Positions 10,964-24,044 of a stretch of 64,000 nt of DNA are shown piece after piece. Under the pieces are notes generated by a model. That model was not told the DNA's origin, did no database searches, and saw only the letters and a list, made by a program, of their open reading frames with translations. Positions within the stretch are counted from its first letter, which is position 1. The number at the start of each line of letters is the position of its first letter. The stretch spans positions 62,001-126,000 of the forward strand of contig JAKTNV010000119.1 in NCBI GenBank assembly GCA_022747635.1, in the 5' to 3' direction. Origin of the DNA: Hetaerina americana. Its lineage: Eukaryota; Arthropoda; Insecta; Odonata; Calopterygidae. The translations under genes were made by a program, and so were the position numbers.

Positions 10964-13424
10964 ATGACACAATATAAATTCCTCAACGTCTTATTTCAAA
11001 ATCCTTATTATCGTCATTCCTTCTGGTAATTCTGTGTTGCAATGACTTTGAAGTCGTAAGAAAATGAATTTGAGTACAACATTCACCAAATTTTTTAAAT
11101 GCCAATCCTCAGGAATGTAAATAGACATTGCAATTCTTTACGATGCTGGGTTTCATAGGCTTGTTTTAAAAAACCTAAACTGCTTGTACTACTATGATTA
11201 TTTAGACGAGTCGAAATTTTTACCAAGATCACATAGTGACAATCATACTGAACCCGGCACATTTCGCTTTGGACTCTGCAGTCGCAAGTGTGGATTTCTT
11301 TAATTACAAGGCCTGCTGTGATTGCGAAATCGAACAGATTGACTCCAAAACATATCATGCCTGAATTAAGATCTGGTTCTTTTCACAACTTATCCGCTTG
11401 GTGAAATTTTCTTGGTTTTTCCTCCAGGATCCCTTACCCGGTGGAAGACCGGCGAAGGCGCAGTAAGATCTTAATTGGTAAGTTCCTAGTTTCACTTCCT
11501 TCCAACTAAAACTCAAAGCTTGTCAAAGGCATAAACTAGATATAGTATTAGTGCATGGTAAATAATAGAAGGCCAGCAGGGATCAAGTCGAGTAACACTA
11601 GCCGGATAGAGAAAGTCTTTGGTAAAAGCAGGATATTTTTGACATGAGGCGAATAACCCAAAACCAAGACTCAAATATTCCTTAAGAGATATGAACAGAG
11701 GCATCAATGGGAATCCAACCTATGTCTCTGGCCAGCAGGACTCTCCCTTCAGGCATGTAATTATAACAGAAATGAAAAAGTGATGAGTCTTCAAGGACAG
11801 CAGGGGCAAAGTGTAATAGAAATCAGCTCATCCTTACAATGGGTCAATGATTGTTTTTGTGCAATCAGGGTTTATGGAGTGTAAATTAGAGGTTTTTAGT
11901 GCAGTCATTATTTTAGCTTTTTTTAAAGAGTTCAGTCCAAGCCACCAAGTAATATGGAAATTTAAGCATAATGTACTTTTGATAGGGCTAGGTCTATCAA
12001 AGGTGTAATCCCTTGCTTCCAAGGATCCAAAGGAATGGATGCAATCCTGAGAACAGTAAAAAATGGGATGAATAATGAGATAGAAATGGCTTTCAAAATC
12101 ATAAACTGTAGCCAGAGTAAACACTGATCTATTATATGAATGTAGCTCGTATATAAAGACATTTTTAACACCTCAACTAGGCTGCCTATTTGATGGTTAT
12201 TTAAAGAAGGGTTTTAAATCTCATTTATAGTATTAACTTTACTCTGTTTGAAGCTGTGGAACCTGAGTATATGATCCTGTTGGAGTGAAATTTCTCATGG
12301 CAAAAGAGTATTATATTCTGTGATGGCATCAATATTGACTTTCATTTCGGAGCCAGACCTTACCATCCTCCGCGAGGCCTTTTCCCCCTATTGTTTGATA
12401 CAGCATCTACTTGCAAGTATTTGATCATCATACACAAGGTGAGTACCTCTTTATATTGTCCAGGACTGATTTTTTGCCGGATTGTGCTTTCTTCATTTGT
12501 CAGCTAACTTGTCATGTACCATCCAATGGATGTATTTTTAGGCTTTTCAGCCATGAGATGCTCCTTGCAAAACTTAATTATTTGGTTAATAATTGAGATA
12601 TTGTGACATAGCCCCGTAAACTCCTTTGATCCTACCAAAATAGATTCTCCCAATCACTCTATTTCTTTAAACTATTTTTATGGAATCCACCTTTCAGTCG
12701 TCTTCATTTCAATATTCCCACAAAATTCCTCTTGTGTGAGCCTGACATCTCATTGAGACCTGAATACATGGATGAAGCAGAGTTGTTCCACTTGGGCCAA
12801 CTGCCTTGGATGAAAAACGCATTTCCTTGCAAGGCAGCCTTCCCTTGCATAATGTCATGGTTGATTTGCCACATCTATATTTGCAAGGGTTTACAATGCA
12901 CATGGCTATCTTTCTGCAGTGAAGTTCTTGCAATGAGGTATTTAATACCATCTAGTCCAATTTCTTGTGGCCAAGGTGCAGGCTATAATGGGGTTAGCGT
13001 TGAACTGTGAGCAGTGGTGTAGGGCCGAGCAATGATTGGTCAGGTGAGGGTAGCGTGGTAGCATGGGCAATAGATGGATTAGCACAGGAAAATTGCTCTT
13101 GTGATCTCAGTCACTCATTCGCTTTTGTTATTTTATAGACACTTTTAAAAATAGCAAATTAGTAAATGTTATTTATGTTATATATCTACTTTAAATCTAA
13201 TTCAGGATTTTTCACCTTGCACAAAAGGATTAGTTCATGGTGGTGGTGTCTTATGTACAATGTTCCTATGGACTCTGTGGAAGTTATTGAGCAGAGATGC
13301 CAACCCTGTTAATGAGGTATTGCTGGCACTTTAACTTTCATGTGACCTTATACCATTGATGCCATTTGAATACAATTGGTCCTTTCAGTCAGGCCATGAG
13401 TCATGTTATTTTGAATCAATATAG
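10964..13424 (+). CDS. Predicted 97-aa small membrane protein, five exons (copy 1)
   Basis: I reconstruct five exons: 10964-11025, 11428-11477, 12404-12438, 13206-13316 and 13389-13424. They total 294 nt, or 97 codons plus TAG. Every junction keeps frame: exon 1 ends in phase 2 and exon 2 supplies the third base of a Trp codon; exon 2 ends in phase 1; exons 3 and 4 end in phase 0. Splice sites look real, for example CTCCAG|GA, ATTG|GTAAGT, GATACAG|CA, CAAG|GTGAGT and TTCAG|GA. The first donor (CTG|GTAATT) is the weakest. The ATG follows an in-frame TGA by five codons and has G at -3. The protein has a basic RRRRSK patch at residues 29-34, a hydrophobic stretch at about 35-48, and a likely membrane helix at about 57-77 in exon 4 (GLVHGGGVLCTMFLWTLW). 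I do not recognise the family. Exons 4-5 lie across the arbitrary unit boundary. It could instead be a non-coding transcript or a relic. Confidence 0.5.
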
Positions 13425-16400
13425 CTTGGCGTATTTCCGATATACATTTTAACACCCCTTAATGATCAGAGGCATTCCAGTAAAATCTCTTTACACATGA
13501 TATTGGAAATCTCTTGTTCGGTAGATAGTTATAGGTATCCATCAAAAGCCTCTGGCCATTGGAAGCACTCCAGAGGCATCAGTGCTGGACCCATTTGAGA
13601 CAGTCTGAAAAATTGCACTGTCAAGTAATTATAAAAATTCATTTATCCATTCAATTGTGATTATTAGTTTTGTTAGCTGATTCAAGTAGTTGATGTCGAA
13701 GAAAAATTTTATTATTGTACATTTTATAAACTCGTTCTTTGGTGCTCAGAAAATCGTTTTACATGCATATATTATTTGAAATTATGTTAATATTATCATT
13801 TTCTAATTTGTATAATACCTTTGTGACTCCAATGTTAATAGATTTAGAGGAACATAAATCATGTAAAATCAGTGGGAGGTATGAAAGCATGCAAGGATAT
13901 TATTTAGTTTTAATTGAAAGGTTATTACCCTTGTCTATATTCTGGTCTGTTTTGTCATACCTGTGACAGGATTATTTTTGTCTTAATTTTTTTAAAGTTT
14001 TTTAGATTAGTAAAAATGTATAACTGCAGCAATTTTACATTAGAATGATTCTCAAGATGAGAATGCTACTAAGCCTTTCCTCTCTTTTGTACTAGTTGTG
14101 TAATGATGCACGGTCTTCTATCCTTCTCTTGCTTTGGTTCTCCAGAAATCACATATTACTTTAGTTCATTCTCCTGCTTTTGATTAATTTATTGAAGCAT
14201 ATTTTTAAAGAGAAATAGTAACTTGTAAAGAGCTGTTTAACTTGATCCTTTTTAGAAACATAGTGACTGTAGGAAATGTTACAGTAATATATAGTTGATA
14301 TCTTGACCTCTTGTTGGTGAGCCTTTATGTTGTGTTCTGTTAACTTACCAGTTGTTTACCACAAAAATGAATGTACATTGACAAGGTCAATTTCCATTCT
14401 ATTATTAGTTTTGCAAGTTGATAACAGTGTCCAATTGGGAAAAAGATTAAAGTTTTTCACTCTTAAAGCAAATTCACATGCCCATTAAATTTGGCTTTGT
14501 TTAGCATTTTACATTTTTTTTAAATATTCACCCTATAATTTTTATCTTATTTGGCTCAAATCTTTTCCTTGAATTAGGTCATTGATGTAAGGACATATGC
14601 TAATCATAAGAACCATTGACCCTTGAGTTCACCTCTCATGGTGATTAATGGTAAATGTGTTGTGGTGCTAGAAACAGCATGCCTATGAAAAAACATTTAA
14701 TATTTACAATTTTAAGACACCGATTTAAAATGAATATTGAATCTTATATTGTAAGTAATGGAGCAATTTGAAATGACAATCTTTGTTAATATCCATGCCA
14801 AGAAACATGATGAAGTTTCTTTTTTCATGCATTAGCTGTTAGGGCACTCAAATTGTTTGAACTTATATTTATGGCAAATGGTGTATCTTTGAATTTTTTT
14901 TCTTGTCAATCTCATCTCAGAAACTTTTATGTTCAGGGGTAGATAACTGTTGTTCCTCATTTGTTAGCAATTGGTTTATACGTGATTTGATGACTACTTA
15001 TTTAATGGCTATGGAATGGAAAAAATGACTGCTTCGAGGGTTTGATATCATTTAAGATAAAATTATGATGAAAATATGTACCTGGTTTTCTCTTTACACT
15101 CTAGTTCCACTAACGGTCTTGCAAATATTTACTTCGACTAACATTTTCAATGTGATATATTCCACATAAAATCATGCTTTAAGTTGGTCCCTGATATAAA
15201 ATTTTTCCATGGTTGACAATACCTCCAATTAAATACCACTATCTTTGAACATATTATCTGCAAGTAGCTTTTCTGTGTTCTCCTAATGCTGTTTATTAAT
15301 GGTTTCATTTAAATGAGTGAGTTTTTCCATTCACCATGCCCTTCAAACACTTCATTCTCTACTCTACTGCTGATAAATTCTGAGGGGGTAGTTTAAGTTT
15401 GCTACTTGACCCTGTGTTGCAAATAATGTTGTTGGACCAACAAATTGACTCCTTTGATTCTGCTCACCTAAACTGATGCCTAGACTCATCTTCAGACTCC
15501 TCTCATCTCCACCATAAATTCTACCCCAGTGTCACTCCTGATGTTTAGCTATTACACAACATAGGTGCTGCTGACAAATCATTTTATTGGCTTGATATTT
15601 TTTCTTGTTTCTCTTAAAATACTGCAATATCAAGGTCAACCTTGTTTTGGGGATTTCAACAGATTGAAGGCACAACATAATGGAATTCATTCATTAGTTT
15701 ACTATAAGTAGATGGTTTACTTGCATTCCATGGATCTGCATCAAAGTAGATTATTATCTTAAATGTTATTGCTACCAAGAATGTTTTCATGACTTGTTGA
15801 ATATTTCATCATTGATAATTATGTGACCATTACTATTCCAGGAATCCAAATTATTAGGTGAATATAAATACATTTTTTTGTTGATAAAAAAATTGCATTC
15901 ATAACCATTTATCAAAGAATAATCCTTTTGAAATTGAGTAACTAAAAACTCTAGAACAACAGTCTTTTTTTAACCATGAAGCTATAAATGCAGAGCAATA
16001 TATGAATACATGGTAACTGCTGGTGCACCTCTGGAAACTCTAAGTAGTTTCCCTCAAGTAGAGTTTATAAATAGGCACCAAGTCTTCTTTGGAAACTAGA
16101 TGTTTCAAAAAATATGGATCTGCTCTTCCTTCCAACTTCCTTATTCACCTTAATTTTGGAATTAGAGATAAAAATTGAGGCTATGTTCAACGTGAGCTAT
16201 ACCCTCAGATCTTTTCAATAAACCTTCAGGTTGACTAATACTTCAGATGTTTATGCCTTAAATTTTGATGCGATGTTTTACTCTGCAGAATTTGTATTTA
16301 TATTTGGTTTAAAAATATTTTTGTCTTCTATGTTTTCATTTGGTATGGATTGTGCTCACAAATGATTTCTCAAACCATTGGCTGCAGCAAAATCTCACTT

Positions 16401-16670
16401 TTTCTCCTTCACTTTTTCTTCCTGGTATCGTTCCTCTACTCTATGTTATTTGCGTACATACTAATAATAATTTTTGAAAGCTCAATATCTTGTAATGAAA
16501 AGATGACCCATTAAGATCATGCTAGACAGCCTGCTTTTTGTTCCCCCAGGCGTGCCATTTGTAAGAAATAAAAGATGTAGACCATTTAAATGGAATGAAC
16601 CGAATCTTTTTAAGTCAAAGTCAGTTTGGCGTTAATCTTTAAATTTTTGGCACCATGCCCCAATGTTTAT

Positions 16671-16747
16671 AAATATATATATATATATATATTTATACAT
16701 ATATACATATATGTGTGTACATGTGTATACATATGTATACATATATA

Positions 16748-16791
<44 letters not shown>

Positions 16792-16856
16792 ATATATATA
16801 TTTATACATATATACATATATGTGTGTACATGTGTATACATATGTATACATATATA

Positions 16857-16926
<70 letters not shown>

Positions 16927-16960
16927 TATATGTATGTATATATGTGTATATATATATATA

Positions 16961-17006
<46 letters not shown>

Positions 17007-17030
17007 TACATACATACATATATATATATA
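16671..17030. repeat. TA/CATA microsatellite, unit 2
   Basis: Same class as in unit 1, but with the segment 'tatacatatatgtgtgtac' present twice (about 16694 and 16803), separated by a pure TA run. Confidence 0.97.
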
Positions 17031-19873
17031 TGGTGAGTCAAAAAATTAAACAAATGAAGGCATCATTTTAAATGAAAGTCTTCCTCTAGACAATTGAATA
17101 TTGTCAATATGTATACAATTAATGTCTTGATCTTATTATAATAAAATCAATATTATATATTGTCATTTACACGATACTGTCCATGTTAGCAATATATGTC
17201 GATGGATTGTTCTCTTGGCAGGATAGAAGTCAATCACATTTCTGAGACCTGTACCTTTCCAGGGGCTATTTTTCATACTTTTAAAACTTACTGAAAATTT
17301 TTTCCTGTAGTTAACAAAATTATCAAGTGAAAGATCATGGCAATATAACGTGGCAAATAAAGAACACTTTTCATATCAGTGCAGATCTATTCTTGGCATA
17401 CTAAAAAACTTTGAAAAATGTTGTATTTTTTTTAAATCAATTGAAATGAAAAGCCTTATACTACAGAGTAAAATAAGAAGCTCACATTGAAGCTAAAAAT
17501 GCCAGAGTGTAGTGAGACTAATTTCGAGATTTTAGAGGTTAACATCTTTCTTGTAGTGCCCCAATGGCATCTACTTCTCTGTTTGATAGTTCTCCTTTAT
17601 CCCATGAGTTTACAGTTCTTTACATTTTACCAGGATCTAGTAAATATCTTTCATACCCTTGAGTGAATGCCATCCCTTACATTGTGGCATTGCATCTTAT
17701 GAATATTCGATTTCTTCAATAAAGCCTGGAAAAGTATCATATTCCTTTCTCGGTTCGGTAATATTTATGAATAACGTTTTGGTGTAAAGTAGTTTTTTTG
17801 TCCAAGGTGAAATTTCAATATAGGCATTAAATTGGCATGAAATATTTCCGCATCAAGTTTAAGAGAGTGGTTATTAAAGCTGACCTTAAAAGGGGAGTTT
17901 TGAGAACCACTGGTCTTCATCTAATTACTTCTACTTGAATTTAGACATTGGTTGTCTATATAGTGTTGAATGATAACAAGAGATGAACAAGTGTGCTTGC
18001 GTATGGTGGCCATGTTCAAGGGAAGGGCCCCGTGTTTCAGCACATGGGTTATCTATAGAGCTCCAAAGTGAAGCATCTAAGGAGATGCATATCCCTTGAT
18101 GACGGAATGACCAAAGTAATTTTTATATACATAAATATCAGGCTGAGTCGAATTATAGATATAATTTTGTGTAGTATATCTAACAAGTTAAATTTCCATG
18201 CTTGGTGCTACATATCAGATCAGTATAAAACTGCTGCATTTTCTCATTTAGCAGGCATGAATGATTGGTGCCTAGTAATCATTTCTTTTGCCCTAGCAAG
18301 AATGTCCAAGTCCAAAAAAATAAAATGGGACAAAGGACAAAATACATCTAAGCAAATGAAAATAGCGGAATGAATGCCAGAAGATCTTTTTTGTGGAAAG
18401 TACAGAAAAAAGCAATAAAACCTTTTCTTAAAAGAATGTCTGGGCACCTTGGGAAATGAAATATCCAATGGATGGAGTGAATATCGAGGCATATATCAAC
18501 AGCTAATAGCAGATACCAATGATAAACCATCTTTTATAAAGACCATATACAGCCATATTTCCGCTCCAAAATTTGATTGAGATAACACTGGAGGTGCTTT
18601 CTATGCCATTAAAAAAGGTTTCTTCAGGAATCATTTCATAATTTGTTGGTCGTCATCAAAATGAGACTAATCTAGCCAATTTTATTCCAAATAAAAGCTG
18701 CATAAATTCAAAATGCCTCCTCTTTTGATTGCTCCTACACTCTAATGCATTTTTGAGAAGACTTTATCAAATATTATGGTGTCAACAGAATAAAGTTCAA
18801 GTATTCTCTACTTTAAATAGAATCCCAGGACAAAATCAATCATTGGCTCATAGCCTTTTGAATTTCTAACTAAAATATTGGAGAAAAAGGCTCTAAAATA
18901 TAGGAAAGACAGTTGGACGGACCACAGACTTTTTGGGAATTTTTTTTCTTGCTCATTAAGATGGAGGAAAAATTAGCTATGAAAAATACGAATTCTGTTT
19001 GGTAGAAAATGTTGAAATGATATGCAATACATTAGAGATTTTTCTCTTGGCAGCCATAAAAAGTATTAGTAAGTATGACCTTAATTGAGAATTTAAGCAA
19101 ACAGGTGATCTGATATGTCTTACGATAAACAAATTTGGATGCCTGGAAAAACATGTAAGCTTTCTTGTTGATGGTTTCCTGAAACACATTTGCTGAAAAG
19201 TAAGATACACTAAGGTATTTATGATAAATAATGACATTTTAGAGCCATTATATATGTACATTGGATGTTAATGTGAGATACCATTTTTATCGATAAGTTC
19301 TTCAATGCTGAAACAGACAACTAAAGGGCATTTCTAATGTACAGCAGATAGCCTTCAAATATGTCATCTAAGCTGCATAATTTACCCAGTTAACATAATT
19401 GGGAATAAATCACCAAATCATTTATATTGATTATGAAAATTTTATTTATGTGCATACAATCAATTTCGTAACAATGGAAAACTCTTGTTTTAATACTGCA
19501 AATATTATGGTTAGTTCGAGAAGCTATCCAGATTATGGTACACAGTGGTATATCATGTGGTTGAGAATTATAATAAAAGGTTATTATGTCATCGCTTATT
19601 CATTGAACAATAGGTTATAACATTATACTTTTTCATTAATGAAAATAACAGTTGATGCTTAATGTGTAGCTAATAGAGTATTTAAGGAAATTGCAGGTTA
19701 TTCCGCTAATGAAGGAGCTAAATTAAATAGGATCCTCATGTTCAATCCAATTTTAGCTGATGAATGTTCATTTGTAGAAATTCCAGCAGGAAATCCTGGG
19801 GTTGTGATTAGAAAACTATTCTTCTCTCGTAAAACTCATGGACTTCCCTTTTCAATCCATGGTTATGACTTCT

Positions 19874-22800
19874 TTATCCTTTTGGGGGCATTTTTGCAAA
19901 TGCTTCTGTGAAATAAAGGTATATATATATTAATAGTGGAATTAATAGATTTATTTTGGTTATTTGAATAAGTTACTTTATGTCTTCATGCTTTACATAG
20001 ACACTCTAGGCAGGAAGAAATAATGTTGTCAATATAATGATAAAACATAACCTGGAAGATTGAACTGAGCATTTGAAAAAATGATTAATTTCACATTGAA
20101 TTTGTCGTATTACCAATGCCAGCCAGCCTTACTAAAATAATCACATGTGCTGATTTCATCAGCGGAAAAATAAAAAACTAATAATAATTTAAAATAAAAT
20201 AAAACATTTGGTTGAATACATAATTGCAATTCTTCAGTATTATTTCCTTTATATTTTTTTACTTCCCTTATATTCCAAAAAGAAAGTGGTAGAGAACGTC
20301 AACAATGGAACCAAATCATTGTGCAGAATATATATTCTATGATTATTTACTCACACATAGGCATGCAGAATAAATGAAAAGATAAATCATGTGAAGATGA
20401 AAATTTACTATGAATCCTAGGCTTGGGAGGGAGATGAATGTTGAGGGAAATTTGAAGAAGGCAGGAAAGGTGAATACTGGATTAAATGAGAGGCAATGGA
20501 TTCTGAAAACTGTAAAAGAGTGGAGAGAGTTGGTGTGGTAGGTGAGGGAAGGAATGAATACTGTAGATCAAAGAAAAGTATGTATGCACTTAAGGTTGAC
20601 TATTATTATGTCAATTCCTTAAAAAAATTTGTGTCAAGGGATTTAGTAACTCCAAGAAAAATACAGCATAGCACATTTGTGCATAATAAACTACCTCGAG
20701 GGTAATATCAGCAATGATTTTTGGTGTGATTATTTTTAAATCAAATGAGTTGAAAATCATACCTTCTAGCTGTGTCATCTCCAATGATATTGGTTGGTAT
20801 TTCTTACAGGTTTTTCTTTCGTCTACCAGCGGGCCTACATTGGACAAACTGGATTGGCCAGGCATTTTATGGCCTTTCTCCCTTACTTCCATCACTTGGT
20901 TCTTTGTCTGAAAGGTGGGAGTGTTCTTTAACGATCCAAGATTCTTTGATGGAGTGAATGGGCCTTGGCAGCTACTAATGGGGGGCAAGCGGTCTGGCAT
21001 AGTCGTGCTCTGAAATGTGTTAGTTCTTTTTATTGCTCCAAGACTCTGCGTGGAAGCGAATAGGTTCTGGCCACTACTAATGGGGGGCAAGCGGTCTGGC
21101 ATACTCATCTTCTGAAAGGTGTTATGCTTCCTTATGGTTCCAATTTTCTGCATGGAAGTGGATGGGTCTGGGCAGCTACTAATGGGAGGCAAGCGGTCTT
21201 GTATACTGGTCTTCTGAAAGGTGTTAGGTCTTTTCATGGTTCCAATTTTCTGCATGGAAGTGGATTGGTCTAGGCAGCTACTAATGGGAGGCAAGTGGTC
21301 TGGCATACTGGTCTTCTGAAGGGTGTTAGGTCTTTTTATGGTTCCCAGTCTCTGCATGGAAATGGATGGGTCTAGGCAGCTACTAATGGGGGGCAAGTGG
21401 TCTGGCATACTGGTCTTCTGAAAGGTGCTAGTTCTTTTTATGGTTCCCAGTTTCTGCATGGAAGTGGATGGGTCTTGGCAGCTACTAATGGGTGGCAAGC
21501 CTTTTGGTATACTCATCGGTGTAGCTTGGATAATGTTATGGTTATGAGGACTGGGTTTTCTTTGAGCAAAAATTGACTTCACATCCAGGACCATAGGTAC
21601 TAACTGAACGCTTTTTTTATAAGTCTGATATGCGCCTGCCGGCAAAGCAGTGGCACCAAGTGGCAAAGCTGTCGCTCCCTCAGCATTGTCTGAAACCTCC
21701 TCCCTTGGCCATAAGTTATCTGTGATAAACTCTGTTTCGATGCTTAAACCCTGGCATTTGCTTTCCAAACATCCCAGGTCTCTTTCTTCCAATTCCCATT
21801 GAACCTTGTTAAATTTTGACGTGGATTGGGTTTTTTCAACAAGGTTTTTCTTTTTGCTTGCTCCTTTCATGGGGTGATTCATATGAGACTCAGAACCCTT
21901 GCCACTGGAAATTGAATAAGAGGACCCTTTTGAAGAGCTTTCTGTGAAAAAACAAATAGATATTAATTAATAGTGCACTAAATAGTCTTATTTTGGTTAT
22001 TAAAAAAAGTAAATTTAAGTCTTCATGCTTTAAGTGGACACCTTAATCAGGAAAATATACTTCTTCCACTGTATTACAAAAGTATAATTAATAAGATTGA
22101 ACTGTGCATTTGAAAAAGAGTCAACGACATACAGAACTTGTCATATTATCAGCGTCAGCCAAACTGAAACAATGATGTTTGTTGATTTTGTCTGCAGTGA
22201 AGAAAATTCTTGTAGTAATGTAAAATGAAATGTAAAACATTTAGTGGAACACCTTATATCATTTCTTTACTATTCTTTCCTTTAAGTTTATTAACATCCC
22301 CAATAAAACCAAAGTTCAGAACGTCCACATTGAAACCAAGTTATTGTGCAGAATATATATTCTATGATGGTTTACTCACACATATAGGCATGCAGAATGA
22401 TGGATAAAAAGAATTGTGCGAGGGTGCAATTTATTTATAAGCTAGGCACGGTAGAGAGATGAATGTTGAGGGAAATTCGTAGGAGGAAGGAAAGATGAAT
22501 ACCGGAGTGGATGAGAGGCAATTGGTTCTGAAAATTGATATATAGTGGAGAGAGCTGGGTATGACAAGTGGAGGAAGGAATGAGTGGTGTCGATAAAGGA
22601 CGGGTATGTGCTCAAGGTTGACTATTTTTAATACGATTATTAAAAACAATTTGTGTCATGTGAGTTGGTTATTCTAAGAACAATACAGCATAGCACATTG
22701 GTGCATAATGAGCTATCTGGAGCCTAATACAACTAATGATTTTTGGTATAATTATATTTAAATCAAAAGAGTGTAAAATCGTACCTTCCAGCTGCGGCAT

Positions 22801-23502
22801 CTCCAATGATATTTGCTGATATTTCCTAAGGGGTTTTAGTTCTTTCACCGGCAGGCCTAATTCGGACGAACTGGATTGGTCAGGCATTTTATGGCCTTTC
22901 CCCCTTACTTTCATCGCTTGGTTCTTCGTCTGAAAGGCTGGAGTTTTTCTGAAGGCACCGAGATTCTGCGTGGAAGTGGATGGGTCTGGGGAACTACTAA
23001 TGGGGGGCAAGCGGACTGGCATACTCGTCCTCGGAATGGCTCCAAGGTTCTGCCTGGAAGTGGATGGCTCTTGACAGCTAATAATGGGGGGCAAGCCTTT
23101 TGGCATACTCGTCGGTGTATCTTTGACCATTTCCTGCTTAAAATAACCGGGTTTTCTTTTAACAAGCAACGGCTTTACCCCCAGGACCCAAGGATCAAGC
23201 TGAATGTTCTTTTTATGGGACTGCTTTTCACATTCGGGCAAAGCAGTCGGACCCAATGGTAAAGCCGTCGCTCCCTCAGCATTTTCTGAAACATTCTCTC
23301 TTGGCTTATCCGTGGTAAACTCTGTTTTTAAGCTTTTACCCTTGAATTTGCTTTCCAAACACCTCAGGTCTCTTTCCACCGTTTTCCTTCTCACCGCACT
23401 AGATTTCGACGTGGATCGGGCTTTCTCAACAGGTTTTTCCTGTTCGCTTGTTGCTTTCATGGGAAGACTCATCTTACACTCAGTATCCTTGCCACCGGAC
23501 AT
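19874..23502 (-). CDS. Predicted 642-aa Ser/Pro-rich repeat protein, three exons (copy 2)
   Basis: Exons run 23502-22785, 21941-20763 and 19905-19874 on the minus strand, a constant 13081-bp offset from copy 1. Both introns keep their donors and acceptors. It has Glu214, Pro444, Arg489 and Glu614, which are shared with copies 3 and 4, so copy 1 is the outlier at these sites. Confidence 0.68.
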
Positions 23503-24044
23503 TGCGTATAATAAGTCTGGTTCAATAGAAAGCTCGTTGTCGACTCAGTCTCACTCCTAACAATCACTGACGTTGAGGCAGTTAATCACGTGATCAATAG
23601 AGCCATACCTTATTGGCCGCCTGGTTGATTAGTCTGCAACATTGTACATTTGAAACGGTTGAAACATTGTTGACACATTCATCGATAGTTTTAATTTGGA
23701 AAGGATTCAAACGAACTTTCAAATAATTGCTCTCAAAAAAGCTACACTTAAAATAAAAAATTCAAACATGGTCGTTTCGCTCTTAATTTTACGATTTTGT
23801 CATCAGGATCTTACGCCATAAATATTATTCATGTGCAGGATCTGAAAATTGAACCTATGATATGAGGACAGCATTCTTTTCTCACCACTGATATTGGATG
23901 TAATAAATCGATTTGTTGCATGCAATAATAAGTAGAATGAAACGAGTACCACAATGAAAATTATGACAAATATAGCCCTCACATTTCCTAAGAGGAGGCA
24001 AAATAAATTCTCTTATATGATAATGGACGTGAAAGAATGCAGTT

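Larger units (their letters stand above)
1..13090. repeat. Tandem array unit 1 (13090 bp)
   Basis: The first bases of the window recur at 13091, 26173, 39261 and 52362 in the same orientation, and the sequence between them repeats almost base for base. Read in order, the unit holds exons 4-5 of the 97-aa plus-strand gene, gene-poor AT-rich DNA, a TA microsatellite near 3580, more gene-poor DNA, the minus-strand 642-aa gene (6793-10421), a shared upstream region, and exons 1-3 of the next copy of the plus-strand gene. Because position 1 already matches the interior of the array, the array must extend leftwards. Confidence 0.97.
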
